Source: Neisseriaceae bacterium
GTDB lineage: Bacteria > Pseudomonadota > Gammaproteobacteria > Burkholderiales > Neisseriaceae
Assembly (NCBI GenBank): GCA_017991555.1
Contig: JAGOQM010000001.1
Coordinates: forward strand, 310,001-374,000
Reading direction: 5' to 3'
Length of the DNA stretch: 64,000 nt
Shown here: positions 9,207 to 18,732 of the stretch, in pieces
How positions within the stretch are numbered: the stretch's first letter is position 1
How the letters are laid out: each line of letters opens with the position of its first letter
The notes under the pieces: generated by a model
The model's input: only the letters and a program-made list of their open reading frames with translations
What the model was told of the DNA's origin: nothing
Databases searched by the model: none
Program-made: the position numbers and the translations under genes

Positions 9207-12028
9207 TCGTAGAACACCCAATTGACCGCGCCCATCAAGCGTTTATTGACGCACTAAGCCAAGTGCACCCCAAGCAGCAGATTCACAGCGACCTCATTAG
9301 CCGCTACGCCTACGGCACCGACGCCAGCTTTTATCGCTACGTGCCGCAAGTGGTGGTGCGTGCCCACAACGAGGCCGAAATTCAAACCATTTTAAGCCTG
9401 GCCAAACGCCATCAGGTGGCCGTGACCTTTCGCGCCTCAGGCACGTCATTATCTGGCCAGGCCTGCTCTGATTCAGTATTGGTGCTAATGGGCGACGGGT
9501 TTCTCACCCAAGAAGTGTTAGACGACGGCTTCAAAATCAGGCTTGGGCCCATGGTCATCGGCGCCGCCGCCAACCAAACGCTGCTGCCGTTTGGGCGTAA
9601 AATTGGCCCCGACCCAGCCTCGATCAACACCGCCCGCATTGGCGGCATCGCCGCCAATAACAGCAGCGGCATGTGCTGCGGCACCCGTGCCAACAGCTAC
9701 CACACCCTAGACAGCCTGCGCATCGTGTTCGCCGACGGTGCCGTCTTGGACACGGCCAGCGCCGCCAGCATCGCCGCCTTCCGAAACAGTCACGCCCCTT
9801 TATTAAACCAAGTGCAAGCACTGTCACAAAACATTAAACAAAATCCCGCCTTGGCCGAACGCGTGCGCCATAAGTACCGGATGAAAAACACCACCGGCTA
9901 CGGCATCAACGCCCTCCTGGATTTTGACGACCCCGTTGACATGCTGGCGCATTTAATGATTGGCTCCGAAGGCACGTTGGGCTTCATTTCCGAAGTGGTG
10001 TACCACACCGTACCCGACCATCAAAACAAAGCCTCGGCATTCATCTTTTTTAAATCATTAGACACCTGCTGTCGTGCCGTCACGGCGCTGAGACAGCAGG
10101 ATCAGGTCGATGCAGTTGAGCTGTTTGACGCGCTCAGTATTCGCTACATTGGCCGTGAGAAAAGTGGCCTGCCGAGCCTGTTCTACGCCGATTTCGACGA
10201 CGATGCGGCCTGTTTACTGATCGAAACCAAAGCAGAAAACAGCCCCTTGCTGCAACAACAGATCAGCAACATCAATGCCTTGCTGCGAGACTTTGACTAC
10301 GCCGAGCACACTGGTTTTCAAACCGACCACGCCATCACCGATCAATATTGGGCCGTACGCAAAGGCTATTTACCGATTGTGGCCGGCAGCCGCCCTAAAG
10401 GCAGCAACCTCATCACCGAAGACGTGGTGTTCCCGATTGAGCGACTGGCCGAAGGCGTGCGCGAACTGACCCAGCTCTTGCACCAATTCGGCTACGACGA
10501 AGCCATGGTCATGGGCCATGCCCTCGAAGGCAACCTACATTTTATTTTAACCCCGATGATGGATGACCCTGCCGAAGTTCAACGCTTTGACGATTTCATG
10601 CAGGCCTTAGCACAACTGGTCGCCATTGATTTCCAAGGCTCGCTCAAAGGCGAACACGGCACCGGCCGCAACATTGCACCGTTTGTACGAAAAGAATGGG
10701 GGGACGAGCTGTACGCCATCATGTGCGGCCTAAAAACCCTGCTCGACCCAGACAATATTTTGAATCCCGAAGTGATTATCAGCAGCAACGACCGCCTGCA
10801 CGTTACTTCTTTAAAAGACATGCCACAGGCCAACGAACTGATCGACCACTGCATGGAGTGCGGTTTTTGTGAGCCCGCCTGTCCGTCTAACGGCCTGACC
10901 CTCACCCCAAGGCAGCGCATTACCGCCTATCGCTACCTCACCGAGCTTACTCGCCAAGGGGCCAGCCCGGCCTTAATCCAAGCCTATCAAGACAGTTACG
11001 ACTATAAAGGCATTCAAACCTGTGCCGAAACGGGCATGTGCGCCACCCGCTGCCCGGTCAGCATCAACACCGGCACCTTGATGAAGCAGCTACGGCCAGA
11101 AGCCAAGCGCTTGGGCCAAGCCAATTGGGTTAAAAACCACATGGCCAGCACTACGGCATTGGCCCGAGTGGGCATTAAGGCCGCTCATTTCGTCGGCCTC
11201 GACACCGCACATCAACTCAGTCAAAAAGCCCACAAACGCTTTCCCACCTTGCCCATTGTGCCTCTATCGCTGCCCCAAGCCGCGCCCAAGCTGCCCGAGG
11301 CCAGCGTCAATGGTTGCGACCCGGTGGTGTACTTTGTGTCCTGCGTTAACCGCGTGGCGGCAGAAAACCACGGCAGCCAGCCCGCCACTCATTTAGCCCA
11401 GCACACCCTTAACCTGTTTAAAAAGGCTGGCTTTAACGCCATTTATCCCGATCGTCTAAACCAGCTGTGCTGTGGCCAACCCTTCGACTCAGCTAAAGCC
11501 GTTTCCGCCGCCAGCGAAGCGACCTTATCGCTGAATGAGGCTCTGCTGTCGGCTTCTAACTATGGCCTGTATCCGGTGTATTTAGACAACGCACCCTGTG
11601 CATTAAGAGTGAAAGAAGCCCAACAACAAGGCCTCATCGACGGACGCATCCAGCTATACGATGCCGCCAGCTTTTTAACCGAGCAGGTGCTACCCAAGCT
11701 CACCATCACCAAACCGCTGCCAGAGCTGGCCTTACACGTACCGTGCTCGGCCACCAAAATGGGCGTGGGCAATGCCTTAAAAACCCTCGCCAGCGCCTGT
11801 ACCCAGAGCCTAACCACCCCCGACATTGCCTGCTGTGGCTTTGCTGGCAACAAGGGTTTCACCTTACCAGAGCTGAACGCCAACGGCTTACGCAACCTGA
11901 ATCAAGCCCTGCCCAGCAGCTGCCAGCACGGCGTGTCGATGAGTAAAACCTGTCAAATTGGCTTAACCGCGCATTCTGGACGCCCCTATCAAAGCATAGA
12001 AGCCTTATTGGATCAGTGTAGCCAATAG
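9203..12028 (+). CDS. FAD- and Fe-S-containing D-lactate dehydrogenase, paralogue 2
   Basis: A 941-residue protein, the same length as and clearly collinear with the protein at 1536-4361: FAD-binding domain ([29 protein letters not shown]), FAD-oxidase C domain ([23 protein letters not shown]), ferredoxin motifs CMECGFCEPACP and [12 protein letters not shown], and CCG motifs LCCGQPF and ACCGFAG. The likely reaction is D-lactate to pyruvate with electrons to quinone. All cofactor cysteines seen in paralogue 1 are kept here. It is the last gene of the lutA-lutC-lutB operon (ATGA overlap) and is followed by a strong terminator. Having L- and D-lactate oxidation in one transcript fits use of racemic lactate. 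Confidence 0.85.
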   Translation: MIVEHPIDRAHQAFIDALSQVHPKQQIHSDLISRYAYGTDASFYRYVPQVVVRAHNEAEIQTILSLAKRHQVAVTFRASGTSLSGQACSDSVLVLMGDGFLTQEVLDDGFKIRLGPMVIGAAANQTLLPFGRKIGPDPASINTARIGGIAANNSSGMCCGTRANSYHTLDSLRIVFADGAVLDTASAASIAAFRNSHAPLLNQVQALSQNIKQNPALAERVRHKYRMKNTTGYGINALLDFDDPVDMLAHLMIGSEGTLGFISEVVYHTVPDHQNKASAFIFFKSLDTCCRAVTALRQQDQVDAVELFDALSIRYIGREKSGLPSLFYADFDDDAACLLIETKAENSPLLQQQISNINALLRDFDYAEHTGFQTDHAITDQYWAVRKGYLPIVAGSRPKGSNLITEDVVFPIERLAEGVRELTQLLHQFGYDEAMVMGHALEGNLHFILTPMMDDPAEVQRFDDFMQALAQLVAIDFQGSLKGEHGTGRNIAPFVRKEWGDELYAIMCGLKTLLDPDNILNPEVIISSNDRLHVTSLKDMPQANELIDHCMECGFCEPACPSNGLTLTPRQRITAYRYLTELTRQGASPALIQAYQDSYDYKGIQTCAETGMCATRCPVSINTGTLMKQLRPEAKRLGQANWVKNHMASTTALARVGIKAAHFVGLDTAHQLSQKAHKRFPTLPIVPLSLPQAAPKLPEASVNGCDPVVYFVSCVNRVAAENHGSQPATHLAQHTLNLFKKAGFNAIYPDRLNQLCCGQPFDSAKAVSAASEATLSLNEALLSASNYGLYPVYLDNAPCALRVKEAQQQGLIDGRIQLYDAASFLTEQVLPKLTITKPLPELALHVPCSATKMGVGNALKTLASACTQSLTTPDIACCGFAGNKGFTLPELNANGLRNLNQALPSSCQHGVSMSKTCQIGLTAHSGRPYQSIEALLDQCSQ

Positions 12029-12046
12029 CGCCCATTCACCAAGCCC

Positions 12047-12083
12047 GGCCCCGGTCTAGATCAAACCTAGCCGGGGCCTTTTT
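12047..12083 (+). terminator. Rho-independent terminator after the lactate operon
   Basis: GGCCCCGG pairs with CCGGGGCC at 12071-12078, with an inner CTAG/CTAG match, followed by five T. It sits 18 bases after the stop of the second dehydrogenase. Confidence 0.85.
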
Positions 12084-12114
12084 AAAGAAATAGCATAAAG
12101 TCATCGGTTTACTC

Positions 12115-12120
12115 TATAAT
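12115..12120 (+). promoter_or_regulatory. TATAAT -10 element before the MscS gene
   Basis: A perfect TATAAT lies about 40 bases before the mscS-family start, after the terminator of the upstream operon. I see no good -35 at the usual spacing. Confidence 0.35.
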
Positions 12121-12159
12121 ACTTTTATCACAAACCATTGCCTGTGCATGAAGGTATCT

Positions 12160-13578
12160 ATGTTAATCGACCAACGTAAAATGTTTGCCAGCAACCTTTT
12201 GGAGCAGAGCTTTAACAGCACCGCAGGTTGGCTTGAATTTTTTCTCGCCATTGCCATTGGCGTGGTGGTTCGACACTATGTGTTGGCCTGGCTCGCCAAG
12301 CGCGAAACCCCCAATGCCCGCCTCAACCTTGGTCGCCACATCATGCACCGCATTGTCTGGCCCTTATCGGTATTTTTGGTCAGTTCGGTGGCGGCTTATC
12401 TTTGGTATCTTGCCGGCTTTACCCCGCTGTGGCTGTTGCTGGTGGCGGCGGTGTCCCCTTGGCTAGCGGGCGTGCGCACGATTATGGCCATCATTGGCCA
12501 CGTGTTGCCCAATAAGTTTTTAGAACGCTCCTTAGAATATTTCTTAGCTGGCTTACTTTGGGTCGGCTACGTGGTTTGGTTGATTGGTTTAGACAACCTG
12601 GTCATCGACTGGATGAACCAAACCTCGTTAAAAATTGGCGCCACCTCGATCAGCGTAATGATGCTGGCGACCGGCACCCTATGGGTGTGCGTGGCCATTG
12701 TCGCCGCCTTATGGCTAGGACGCACCATCGACAAACGCGTGATGGGCATGCGCAACGTCGACCTCAACTTTAAGTTTGTCATCAGCAAGCTCATCCGCAG
12801 CGTGCTGATCATTCTGGCCGTCATCATCACCCTACCCATGGTCGGCATCGACCTCACCATCATCTCGGTGTTTGGGGGTGCGCTGGGCGTGGGCTTGGCT
12901 TTCGGCCTGCAAAAAATTGCCAGTAACTATGTGTCTGGCTTTATCATTTTGCTGGACCGCTCCATCCGCGTTGGGGATCGCCTCCTAATCGACAACCGAG
13001 TGGGCTATGTGTCACGGATTAACTCTCGCTACGTGGTGCTTAAGGGCACCGACGGATCCGAAATACTAGTGCCCAACGAGCGCTTTATTGCCGACACCGT
13101 CGTCAACCAATCCTTCTCTGACACCGCCATTTTAGACTCGGTGAGCGTTTCGGTCGCCTACGATACCGACATTCCTCAAGCCTTATCCATACTCAGTGAG
13201 GCCGCCAACAAACACCAGCGCATTCAAACCGACCCAGCACCTTTTGCCTACATTCAAAACTTTGGCGATTCCGGCATTGATTTAGGCCTCAACTATTGGG
13301 TTGAAAACCCCTCCCTTGGTATGTTGGGGATTAAGTCGGCCATCATGCTGGACATCTGGCATCAGTTTAAAGAACACGGCATAGAAATGCCCTTCCCACA
13401 GCAAGAAGTGCGCATTTTAAACGAACCCAGCCATCCCCAACCTTCGCGGTCCGCCCAAGAGCATCAAGCCTCTGAAGCCAAGGTCAGAAAGGTGAAGGAA
13501 GACATGGACACCCACAACGAGTTTTCGGAAGTCAAAAAAACCATTCCCGAAGTGAGCGAAATTCAAGCGCCACGATAG
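12160..13578 (+). CDS. MscS-family mechanosensitive ion channel
   Basis: About 472 residues with several N-terminal membrane spans (residues ~20-230) followed by the MscS pore and beta domain: VFGGALGVGLAFGLQKIASNYVSG is the TM3-like segment (key core GVGLAFGLQ), then LLDRSIRVGDRLLI, SRYVVLKGTDGSEILVPNE and the C-terminal alpha-beta region. Such channels open under membrane tension and release solutes on hypo-osmotic shock. The last ~45 residues are charged and low-complexity. I prefer the ATG at 12160, which has GAAGG at good spacing; an ATG at 12148 is also in frame. The gene is monocistronic, between two terminators. Confidence 0.88.
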   Translation: MLIDQRKMFASNLLEQSFNSTAGWLEFFLAIAIGVVVRHYVLAWLAKRETPNARLNLGRHIMHRIVWPLSVFLVSSVAAYLWYLAGFTPLWLLLVAAVSPWLAGVRTIMAIIGHVLPNKFLERSLEYFLAGLLWVGYVVWLIGLDNLVIDWMNQTSLKIGATSISVMMLATGTLWVCVAIVAALWLGRTIDKRVMGMRNVDLNFKFVISKLIRSVLIILAVIITLPMVGIDLTIISVFGGALGVGLAFGLQKIASNYVSGFIILLDRSIRVGDRLLIDNRVGYVSRINSRYVVLKGTDGSEILVPNERFIADTVVNQSFSDTAILDSVSVSVAYDTDIPQALSILSEAANKHQRIQTDPAPFAYIQNFGDSGIDLGLNYWVENPSLGMLGIKSAIMLDIWHQFKEHGIEMPFPQQEVRILNEPSHPQPSRSAQEHQASEAKVRKVKEDMDTHNEFSEVKKTIPEVSEIQAPR

Positions 13579-13591
13579 CAACAGACGGCAA

Positions 13592-13624
13592 AAAGCCGCG
13601 GTTACCTTAACGGTCCGCGGCTTT
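13592..13624. terminator. Bidirectional terminator between convergent genes
   Basis: AAAGCCGCGG pairs with CCGCGGCTTT around a short loop that itself has an ACC/GGT match. Runs of A and T on either side let it end both the MscS gene (plus) and the aminotransferase gene (minus). Confidence 0.85.
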
Positions 13625-13645
13625 TTTTGTCGCGATGCTAGCCGA

Positions 13646-14824
13646 TTAGTGCGCCTGCTCTTTGATCAGCTCGGCCAAGATTCGAACCCCCGCGTCAATC
13701 TGTGCTTCGGTCACGGTCACAAAAGCCAAGCGCAAACAGTTGTGCTGGATGTCGGTGGCAAAAAATGGTTCCCCTGGCACAAACGCCACTTTACGTTCAA
13801 TCGCCTTAGCCAACAGTGCCGTGGTGTTGACGTGTTCAGGTAAGGTCAACCAAATAAACATGCCGCCTTCAGGCTGATTAAAACGAACCGTTTCGGGCAT
13901 GTACTGAGCCAAAGCCGCCAGCATGCTGCGACAGCGGGCGGCATAAAGGGTACGAATCGCGGGAATGTGCTGGGCCAAAAAGCCATCTTTAACCACTTCA
14001 TAAGCCACGCGCTGGGTCAGGCTCGGCGTGTTTAAATCAGTCGCTTGCTTAAGCTGAATCAATTTATTGATGAACGTTTCTGACGCCACAATGTAACCAA
14101 GGCGGAAGCCTGGTGCCAACACCTTCGAGAACGAACCCAAATACACGGTATTGTCGGGCGACAGGCTGTACAGGCTCGGCAAGCTTTTGCCTTCATAGTC
14201 CAATTCACCGTAAGGGTCATCCTCCACCACAATCATGCCACGCGCTTTGGCATTGGCGGCCAAGGCTTGACGACGCGCCAACGGCATACGGCGCCCAGTC
14301 GGGTTTTGGAAGTTGGGAATGGTGTACAAGAAACGCGCCTCATCCATCAATTCGGGCGTCAATGCCTCAGGATCTAGGCCGACCTCATCCGAGGCCACCG
14401 ACACATAATGCGGCGCATACTGATTAAACGACTGTAGCGCACCTAAATAGGTCGGCGTTTCGACCAAAACGGTGCTGCCGTCATCAATCAAGGCTTTGCC
14501 AATTAAGTCCAGGGCCTGCTGTGAACCGGTCACGATCAACACCTGGCTGGGCTGCACCGCCACGCCGGAACGGGCAACGTGCGCGGCCACCCATTCACGC
14601 AGCGGGCCATAGCCTTCGGTCGGCCCATATTGCAACGCCCCAAACACATCGGTACCATTCATGACCTTGGCCACGGCCGCTTGGATTTCAGGGACGGGAA
14701 ACGCATCAGCAGAGGGCAAGCCGCCCGCAAACGAAATAATGTCTGGCTGTTCGGTTACTTTTAACACTTCTTGAATCGCCGTACTTTGAAAAGCGTGGGC
14801 ACGCGCTGAGAATTTCCACTGCAT
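13646..14824 (-). CDS. PLP-dependent class I/II aminotransferase (LysN-like)
   Basis: A 392-residue fold-type I aminotransferase. Visible motifs are ISFAGGLPSADAFP near the N-terminus, YGPTEGYGPLRE, VTGSQQALDLIGK, IPNFQNPTGR, VVEDDPYGEL, and the PLP-binding lysine in GSFSKVLAPGFRLGY. The FAGGLP start and the sequence style are those of the 2-aminoadipate/aromatic aminotransferase group that is related to MocR regulators but lacks the DNA-binding domain. It transfers an amino group between an amino acid and 2-oxoglutarate; the exact donor is not readable. The gene stands alone. Confidence 0.85.
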   Translation of the reverse strand: MQWKFSARAHAFQSTAIQEVLKVTEQPDIISFAGGLPSADAFPVPEIQAAVAKVMNGTDVFGALQYGPTEGYGPLREWVAAHVARSGVAVQPSQVLIVTGSQQALDLIGKALIDDGSTVLVETPTYLGALQSFNQYAPHYVSVASDEVGLDPEALTPELMDEARFLYTIPNFQNPTGRRMPLARRQALAANAKARGMIVVEDDPYGELDYEGKSLPSLYSLSPDNTVYLGSFSKVLAPGFRLGYIVASETFINKLIQLKQATDLNTPSLTQRVAYEVVKDGFLAQHIPAIRTLYAARCRSMLAALAQYMPETVRFNQPEGGMFIWLTLPEHVNTTALLAKAIERKVAFVPGEPFFATDIQHNCLRLAFVTVTEAQIDAGVRILAELIKEQAH

Positions 14825-14993
14825 GAGGACACCTTACCTACTATTCGAATAAAACCAACCATTATACGCCTAAACCGCCGGCCTCATAAGGGCGGAAAGG
14901 GTTATTTTATTTAGACATTTTGTTCATCAGCCTTTCAATCTCAACATATTCGTATCATGATTGGTGCCCATGAGCATCACAATAAACCAGCCC

Positions 14994-16526
14994 TTAAACC
15001 CCATCATCACCACTCTTCATTGAACTCAAGTGAGTAAAAAACCTCAGATACTGACTAAATAAGAACCTTTCAGCCCTCACCATATCCTCATGCATCAGCC
15101 TATCCTCGGTTAACAACGGTACAGCGTCACGAAACTCGACCAAAATCGCAGCCAAGGCCGGAGCGGTCATGTCGTGACGAAACGACAGAGCTTGAGAAGC
15201 GCCAAAAAGCTCCAAGGCCAAAACCTGACGAACGTTTTGCACCACATGCTGCAATTTAGTGGCCCCATTCGCGCCCATACTCACATGATCTTCTTGGCCA
15301 TTACTGGACACAATACTGTCTACTGAGGCCGGCGTGGCCAGCTGTTTATTTTGACTAACCATGCTTGCCGCGCTGTATTGCACAATCATCAGGCCACTTT
15401 CCAAGCCTGGGTTAGGGCTTAAGAACATCGGTAGCCCACGCTGCCCTGACAGCAACAAATACAGTCGGCGCTCAGAAATACTGGCGATTTCAGCCATGGC
15501 AATGGCTAAAAAGTCCAAACTCAATGCCAAAGGTTGGCCATGAAAGTTGCCCCCACTGATGATTACGTCTTGTTCTGGAAAAATTGTTGGATTGTCCGTT
15601 ACCGCATTGATCTCTGTGGTAAACACCTGCTTTACATAAGCCAAAGCATCCCAACTAGCACCATGCACTTGTGGCACACAGCGAAAACTATAAGGGTCTT
15701 GCACCTGTATTTTAGGCTGCTGTGCCAGAATTGAATCTTGTAGCAATGCCCTAATCCGTGCGGCTACTTGAACTTGCCCAGCATGAGGCCTGACTTGATG
15801 CAAAGCTGCATGCAACGGATCGGTACGACATAAAAAAGCATCTAGACTGAGTGCGCTGATGGCATTAGCCCAATCTAATAACTGCTCAGACTGTATCAAT
15901 GCATAAACACCCAAGGCACTCATAAACTGGGTGCCATTTAATAAGGCTAAGCCTTCTTTAGAGCGCAAGGTTAACGGCGCCCAGCCCAGCTCGGCACAAA
16001 CCGTCGCCGCATCACGTACCTCGCATTGATACCAAACCTTACCGTGATTAAATAAAGGCAAAGACAAATGGGCTAATGGCGCCAAGTCACCGCTGGCGCC
16101 CAAAGAACCCTGTTCGTAAATAACGGGTAAAACATCGTGATGGTAAAAATCCATCAATCTGGTGACCACTGCTATGCTAACGCCACTGTGCCCTTGCGCA
16201 AGGCTTTGAATTTTTAACAACAGCATGAGTCGAATCACTTCTAGCGGCACCATAGGGCCCATGCCGCAGGCATGGCTTAGCACCAAATTCTTTTGCAAGG
16301 CCTCGATGTCGCCGTTGCTGACTTTAATGTCACAAAGAGAACCGAAGCCGGTATTGATGCCATAAAAAGCGGCATCAGAATGTTTTATTTTTTCATCCAA
16401 ATAATGGCGGCAGGCTTCAATGGCCTGCCTACTCTGCGGCGTTAAAGCCAATTGTGTTGGCTCTTCTAAGCTTCTGGCTAAATCACTTAAGGTCAGCCTT
16501 TGCTGACCCAACATTAATGTATGCAT
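14994..16526 (-). CDS. hutH: Histidine ammonia-lyase
   Basis: A 510-residue member of the aromatic ammonia-lyase family; it deaminates histidine to urocanate, the first step of histidine use. The Ala-Ser-Gly triad that forms the MIO cofactor is in GSLGASGDLAPLAHL (~residue 143), with YGINTGFGSL, NGTQFMSALG and QDPYSFRCVPQVHGA also typical. I chose the ATG at 16526, which has AGGAGG 8 bases upstream and gives the family length; the longer frame up to 16634 would run through the operator. A HutC-type operator at 16564-16573 overlaps the likely -10 element (TGGACA, 16 bases, TATACA on the minus strand), so repression by HutC is expected. It is divergent from the other hut genes and separated from them by a 1.2 kb repeat-rich stretch. 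Confidence 0.95.
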   Translation of the reverse strand: MHTLMLGQQRLTLSDLARSLEEPTQLALTPQSRQAIEACRHYLDEKIKHSDAAFYGINTGFGSLCDIKVSNGDIEALQKNLVLSHACGMGPMVPLEVIRLMLLLKIQSLAQGHSGVSIAVVTRLMDFYHHDVLPVIYEQGSLGASGDLAPLAHLSLPLFNHGKVWYQCEVRDAATVCAELGWAPLTLRSKEGLALLNGTQFMSALGVYALIQSEQLLDWANAISALSLDAFLCRTDPLHAALHQVRPHAGQVQVAARIRALLQDSILAQQPKIQVQDPYSFRCVPQVHGASWDALAYVKQVFTTEINAVTDNPTIFPEQDVIISGGNFHGQPLALSLDFLAIAMAEIASISERRLYLLLSGQRGLPMFLSPNPGLESGLMIVQYSAASMVSQNKQLATPASVDSIVSSNGQEDHVSMGANGATKLQHVVQNVRQVLALELFGASQALSFRHDMTAPALAAILVEFRDAVPLLTEDRLMHEDMVRAERFLFSQYLRFFTHLSSMKSGDDGV

Positions 16527-16563
16527 GCCGCATGCCTCCTGATGTTTTATTCCGTAGGTATAA

Positions 16564-16573
16564 TGTATAGACA
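16564..16573. promoter_or_regulatory. HutC operator upstream of hutH
   Basis: TGTATAGACA matches the TGTA-N2-TACA type word bound by HutC in other proteobacteria with one mismatch, and is the exact reverse complement of the word at 18606-18615. It overlaps the putative -10 of hutH. Confidence 0.65.
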
Positions 16574-16825
16574 TATAGGCAGCATTGTCCAGAAAAAAAT
16601 TCAGAATCATGCCAGCCATCATTTTAGTGAACACGCCCTAATGACAAACAACCTGCATTACATTAAAGATGGTTTTTTATGTACCAAATTACTTAAACTC
16701 ACCACCTAAGGGATACACTGTCAGAAGGTCGGTAAAATTGAGACACGTCTTCTGCAAACCACAAACCACGGTTTGGTGTGTGCTGTAAAACATCTCTTAC
16801 TGGTGCCGCTCCTCTGACGGCGTCT

Positions 16826-17242
16826 CCTTTAGGTGAAGTACCGTCCCGTAAAGCCGCCGAAGTAGGTTCTATTGAGCCAGATGAAGCAGGCAAAAAGCTT
16901 GTGGCGCCCTCGGCGAAACAAACGCCCAAATTTAAGTCATGCCTGACTAAAAGCAGCCTTTTAAAATCATTCATGCTTCGGCTATATCGCTATTGATCAG
17001 TCGTTGGGTTTCGCCCTGTAGGGCGCCATCATTTCTTTTTGATGTCAAAAAGAAACGAAGCAAAGAAAAACCACCCCACTTTATCCGCCCGCTACGCGGG
17101 TGCCCTCGTTGGCCCGCACGTGGCCGGCGGCAAAAACTCATATTTGGGCCTGCGGCCAAATACTCAAACAACTTTGCCCCAAAACCCCGGCCCCGCACGA
17201 ACCGCCTCGGCGGCTAAAAGGGGAACGGTACTTCACCTAAGG
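16826..17242. repeat. Stretch bounded by 44-nt imperfect inverted repeats, no gene recognised
   Basis: The segment 16826-16869 recurs inverted at 17199-17242; both contain TAGGTGAAGTACCGT, AGCCGCCGA and GGTTC in the same order. Between them are a strong GC hairpin (CGCCCT/AGGGCG near 17012-17026) and an A/T-rich part with inverted words TTTTTGATGTC/AAAAAGAAACG. The open frames here are compositionally odd and resemble spurious translations of intergenic repeats often seen in proteobacterial genomes, so I do not call a gene. It lies between hutH and hutC and may have been inserted there. Confidence 0.5.
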
Positions 17243-17355
17243 GCAAGCGTGGTGAGTTTAAAGTATCCGGCTATATACGCTGGGTTTTTATTCAAACACC
17301 AAACCATGGCTTTTAGTGCTTCGTAGAGTGAATTTCGACCCACCTTGCCTTAGAT

Positions 17356-17403
17356 TTACATGATCTGAAGCATTAAAACTGGTAGGTAGGCTACGCTTTA
17401 CCA
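17356..17403 (+). repeat. Dispersed ~48-nt repeat, copy 1
   Basis: Shares TTACATGA, CATTAAA, CTGGT and the 16-base core GGTAGGCTACGCTTTA with copy 2 at 17563-17610, with only a handful of mismatches over 48 bases. A shorter, more diverged copy is at 24780-24820. The region 17243-17739 otherwise shows no gene. Confidence 0.65.
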
Positions 17404-17562
17404 CACCCTACTGCTAAGGCTACTCAAGCGGATTGAAGTCACACCAGACCATGATTTAGTTTGAGAGCCATCTTTGATTTAAAAGCCAGAATAGCAAGGC
17501 CACATGACACCTCGTTCCACATTAAGATGGATGGCACAGGCTGGGTAACCCGCGTCGCTTTT

Positions 17563-17610
17563 TTACATGAACAGAAACATTAAAGCTGGTGGGTAGGCTA
17601 CGCTTTATCA
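17563..17610 (+). repeat. Dispersed ~48-nt repeat, copy 2
   Basis: Same orientation as copy 1 and 207 bases downstream of it, ending just after the GGTAGGCTACGCTTTA core. See copy 1. Confidence 0.65.
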
Positions 17611-17739
17611 AATGGTACTGCGACGGGCTATATCCACTGCCCAACGGCCTTTATTTCAACCCGACTGCATCAAATCACTAACCCACTATGATTGCCAAGA
17701 TCAGCCGCATCAGGCATCATGAACGCAGCCTGATTTGAT

Positions 17740-17749
17740 TGTATACACA
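17740..17749. promoter_or_regulatory. HutC operator upstream of hutC
   Basis: TGTATACACA, one mismatch from the TGTA-N2-TACA word, 47 bases before the hutC start. It suggests autoregulation of the repressor. Confidence 0.6.
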
Positions 17750-17796
17750 GCTTTAAAATAGCACCCGGTTTTATTCAGCCCGATTGGAAACACCCT

Positions 17797-18510
17797 ATGT
17801 CAGAACCCGCCTACAAACGCATTCAAAATCATATCTTACAAGCCATTAGCCAAGGCGAACTGTCTGCTGGCATGCAAATCCCCACCGAAATGGACCTTGC
17901 CCATCGTTTTAAGGTCAGCCGTATGACCGTCAATAAAGCCTTAACCGGGCTAAGCAGCCAAAACATCCTTACCCGCATCGCAGGCAAAGGCACTTTTGTG
18001 GCCGAAACCAAGGTGGAAACACCCCTCATTCATGTGGTCGATTTTGCCGAAGAAATCAGAAACCGTGGTCACCAATATCGTGCCGAAGTTTTGGTCCATA
18101 AATGGTTGTTGGTTTATGATAATCAGGCTTTGGCTTTAGGCGTCGCCAATGGCGCCCAAGCAGGCTACTGCGAAATTTTACATTATGAAAATGACCTTCC
18201 CCTCATCCTCGAAAAACGCTATGTTAACGCCACTTACTTGACCGAATTTTTGGCGCAGGATTTTACGCAAATCACGCCCACGGCCTATTTATTAGCGCAT
18301 TATCCGCTGACGGAAATTGAGCACACCGTTGAAGCCATTTCTGCCGATGCGCAGCAGGCCCAATGCCTCCAAATTACCGTCAATGACCCCTGTCTACTGA
18401 CCACGCGCAGAACCTGGGGCGAGGGGATACTCGTCAGCTATGCTTTGATCTTGGCCGCAGGCCAGCGCTATAAATTACGGTCCCGCTACTTCCCTAATGC
18501 CCTTTCTTAA
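17797..18510 (+). CDS. hutC: Histidine utilisation repressor, GntR family
   Basis: A 237-residue GntR/HutC regulator: winged helix at residues ~5-70 (YKRIQNHILQAISQGEL, PTEMDLAHRFKVSRMTVNKAL, GKGTFVA) and a UTRA ligand-binding domain from ~90 (HQYRAEVLV, LPLILEKRYVN, TTRRTWGEGILVSYALI). HutC proteins repress hut genes and are released by urocanate. The gene is followed by the permease, hutI and hutU, and four HutC-type words occur in this cluster, including one in front of hutC itself. GGAAA precedes the ATG. Other GntR/UTRA repressors are similar, but the context settles the call. Confidence 0.92.
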   Translation: MSEPAYKRIQNHILQAISQGELSAGMQIPTEMDLAHRFKVSRMTVNKALTGLSSQNILTRIAGKGTFVAETKVETPLIHVVDFAEEIRNRGHQYRAEVLVHKWLLVYDNQALALGVANGAQAGYCEILHYENDLPLILEKRYVNATYLTEFLAQDFTQITPTAYLLAHYPLTEIEHTVEAISADAQQAQCLQITVNDPCLLTTRRTWGEGILVSYALILAAGQRYKLRSRYFPNALS

Positions 18511-18576
18511 GCACCAATGATTAGGGCCGTGTTCCTCATAGCCCTAATCATTGGCTCGCCCCTACCCTCGTCACGC

Positions 18577-18615
18577 TTGACAGTCAACGCGATTTAATTT
18601 TATATTGTCTATACA
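18577..18615 (+). promoter_or_regulatory. Promoter and HutC operator of the permease gene
   Basis: Perfect TTGACA at 18577-18582, an 18-base spacer and TATATT at 18601-18606. The HutC-type word TGTCTATACA begins on the last base of the -10 (18606-18615), so bound repressor would block initiation. Confidence 0.7.
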
Positions 18616-18732
18616 TAAATAGACCATTAGCATATCAATCTGGCTCTGCTACCCCTTGCCGTCCCCCTATAAACCCTCTTATGCCTAACCTATACACCTA
18701 AAAAATGACAAACGAATACAACGGAGATTTTT

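Noticed and set aside
16527..16634. Longer hutH start at 16634
   Set aside because: The extension would cross the HutC operator and -10 element and exceeds the family length; AGGAGG marks the ATG at 16526.
16699..17326. Several open frames of 70-95 codons on both strands between hutH and hutC
   Set aside because: They overlap each other on both strands, are Arg/Pro-rich without ribosome binding sites, and lie inside repeat sequence; they look like translated repeats.
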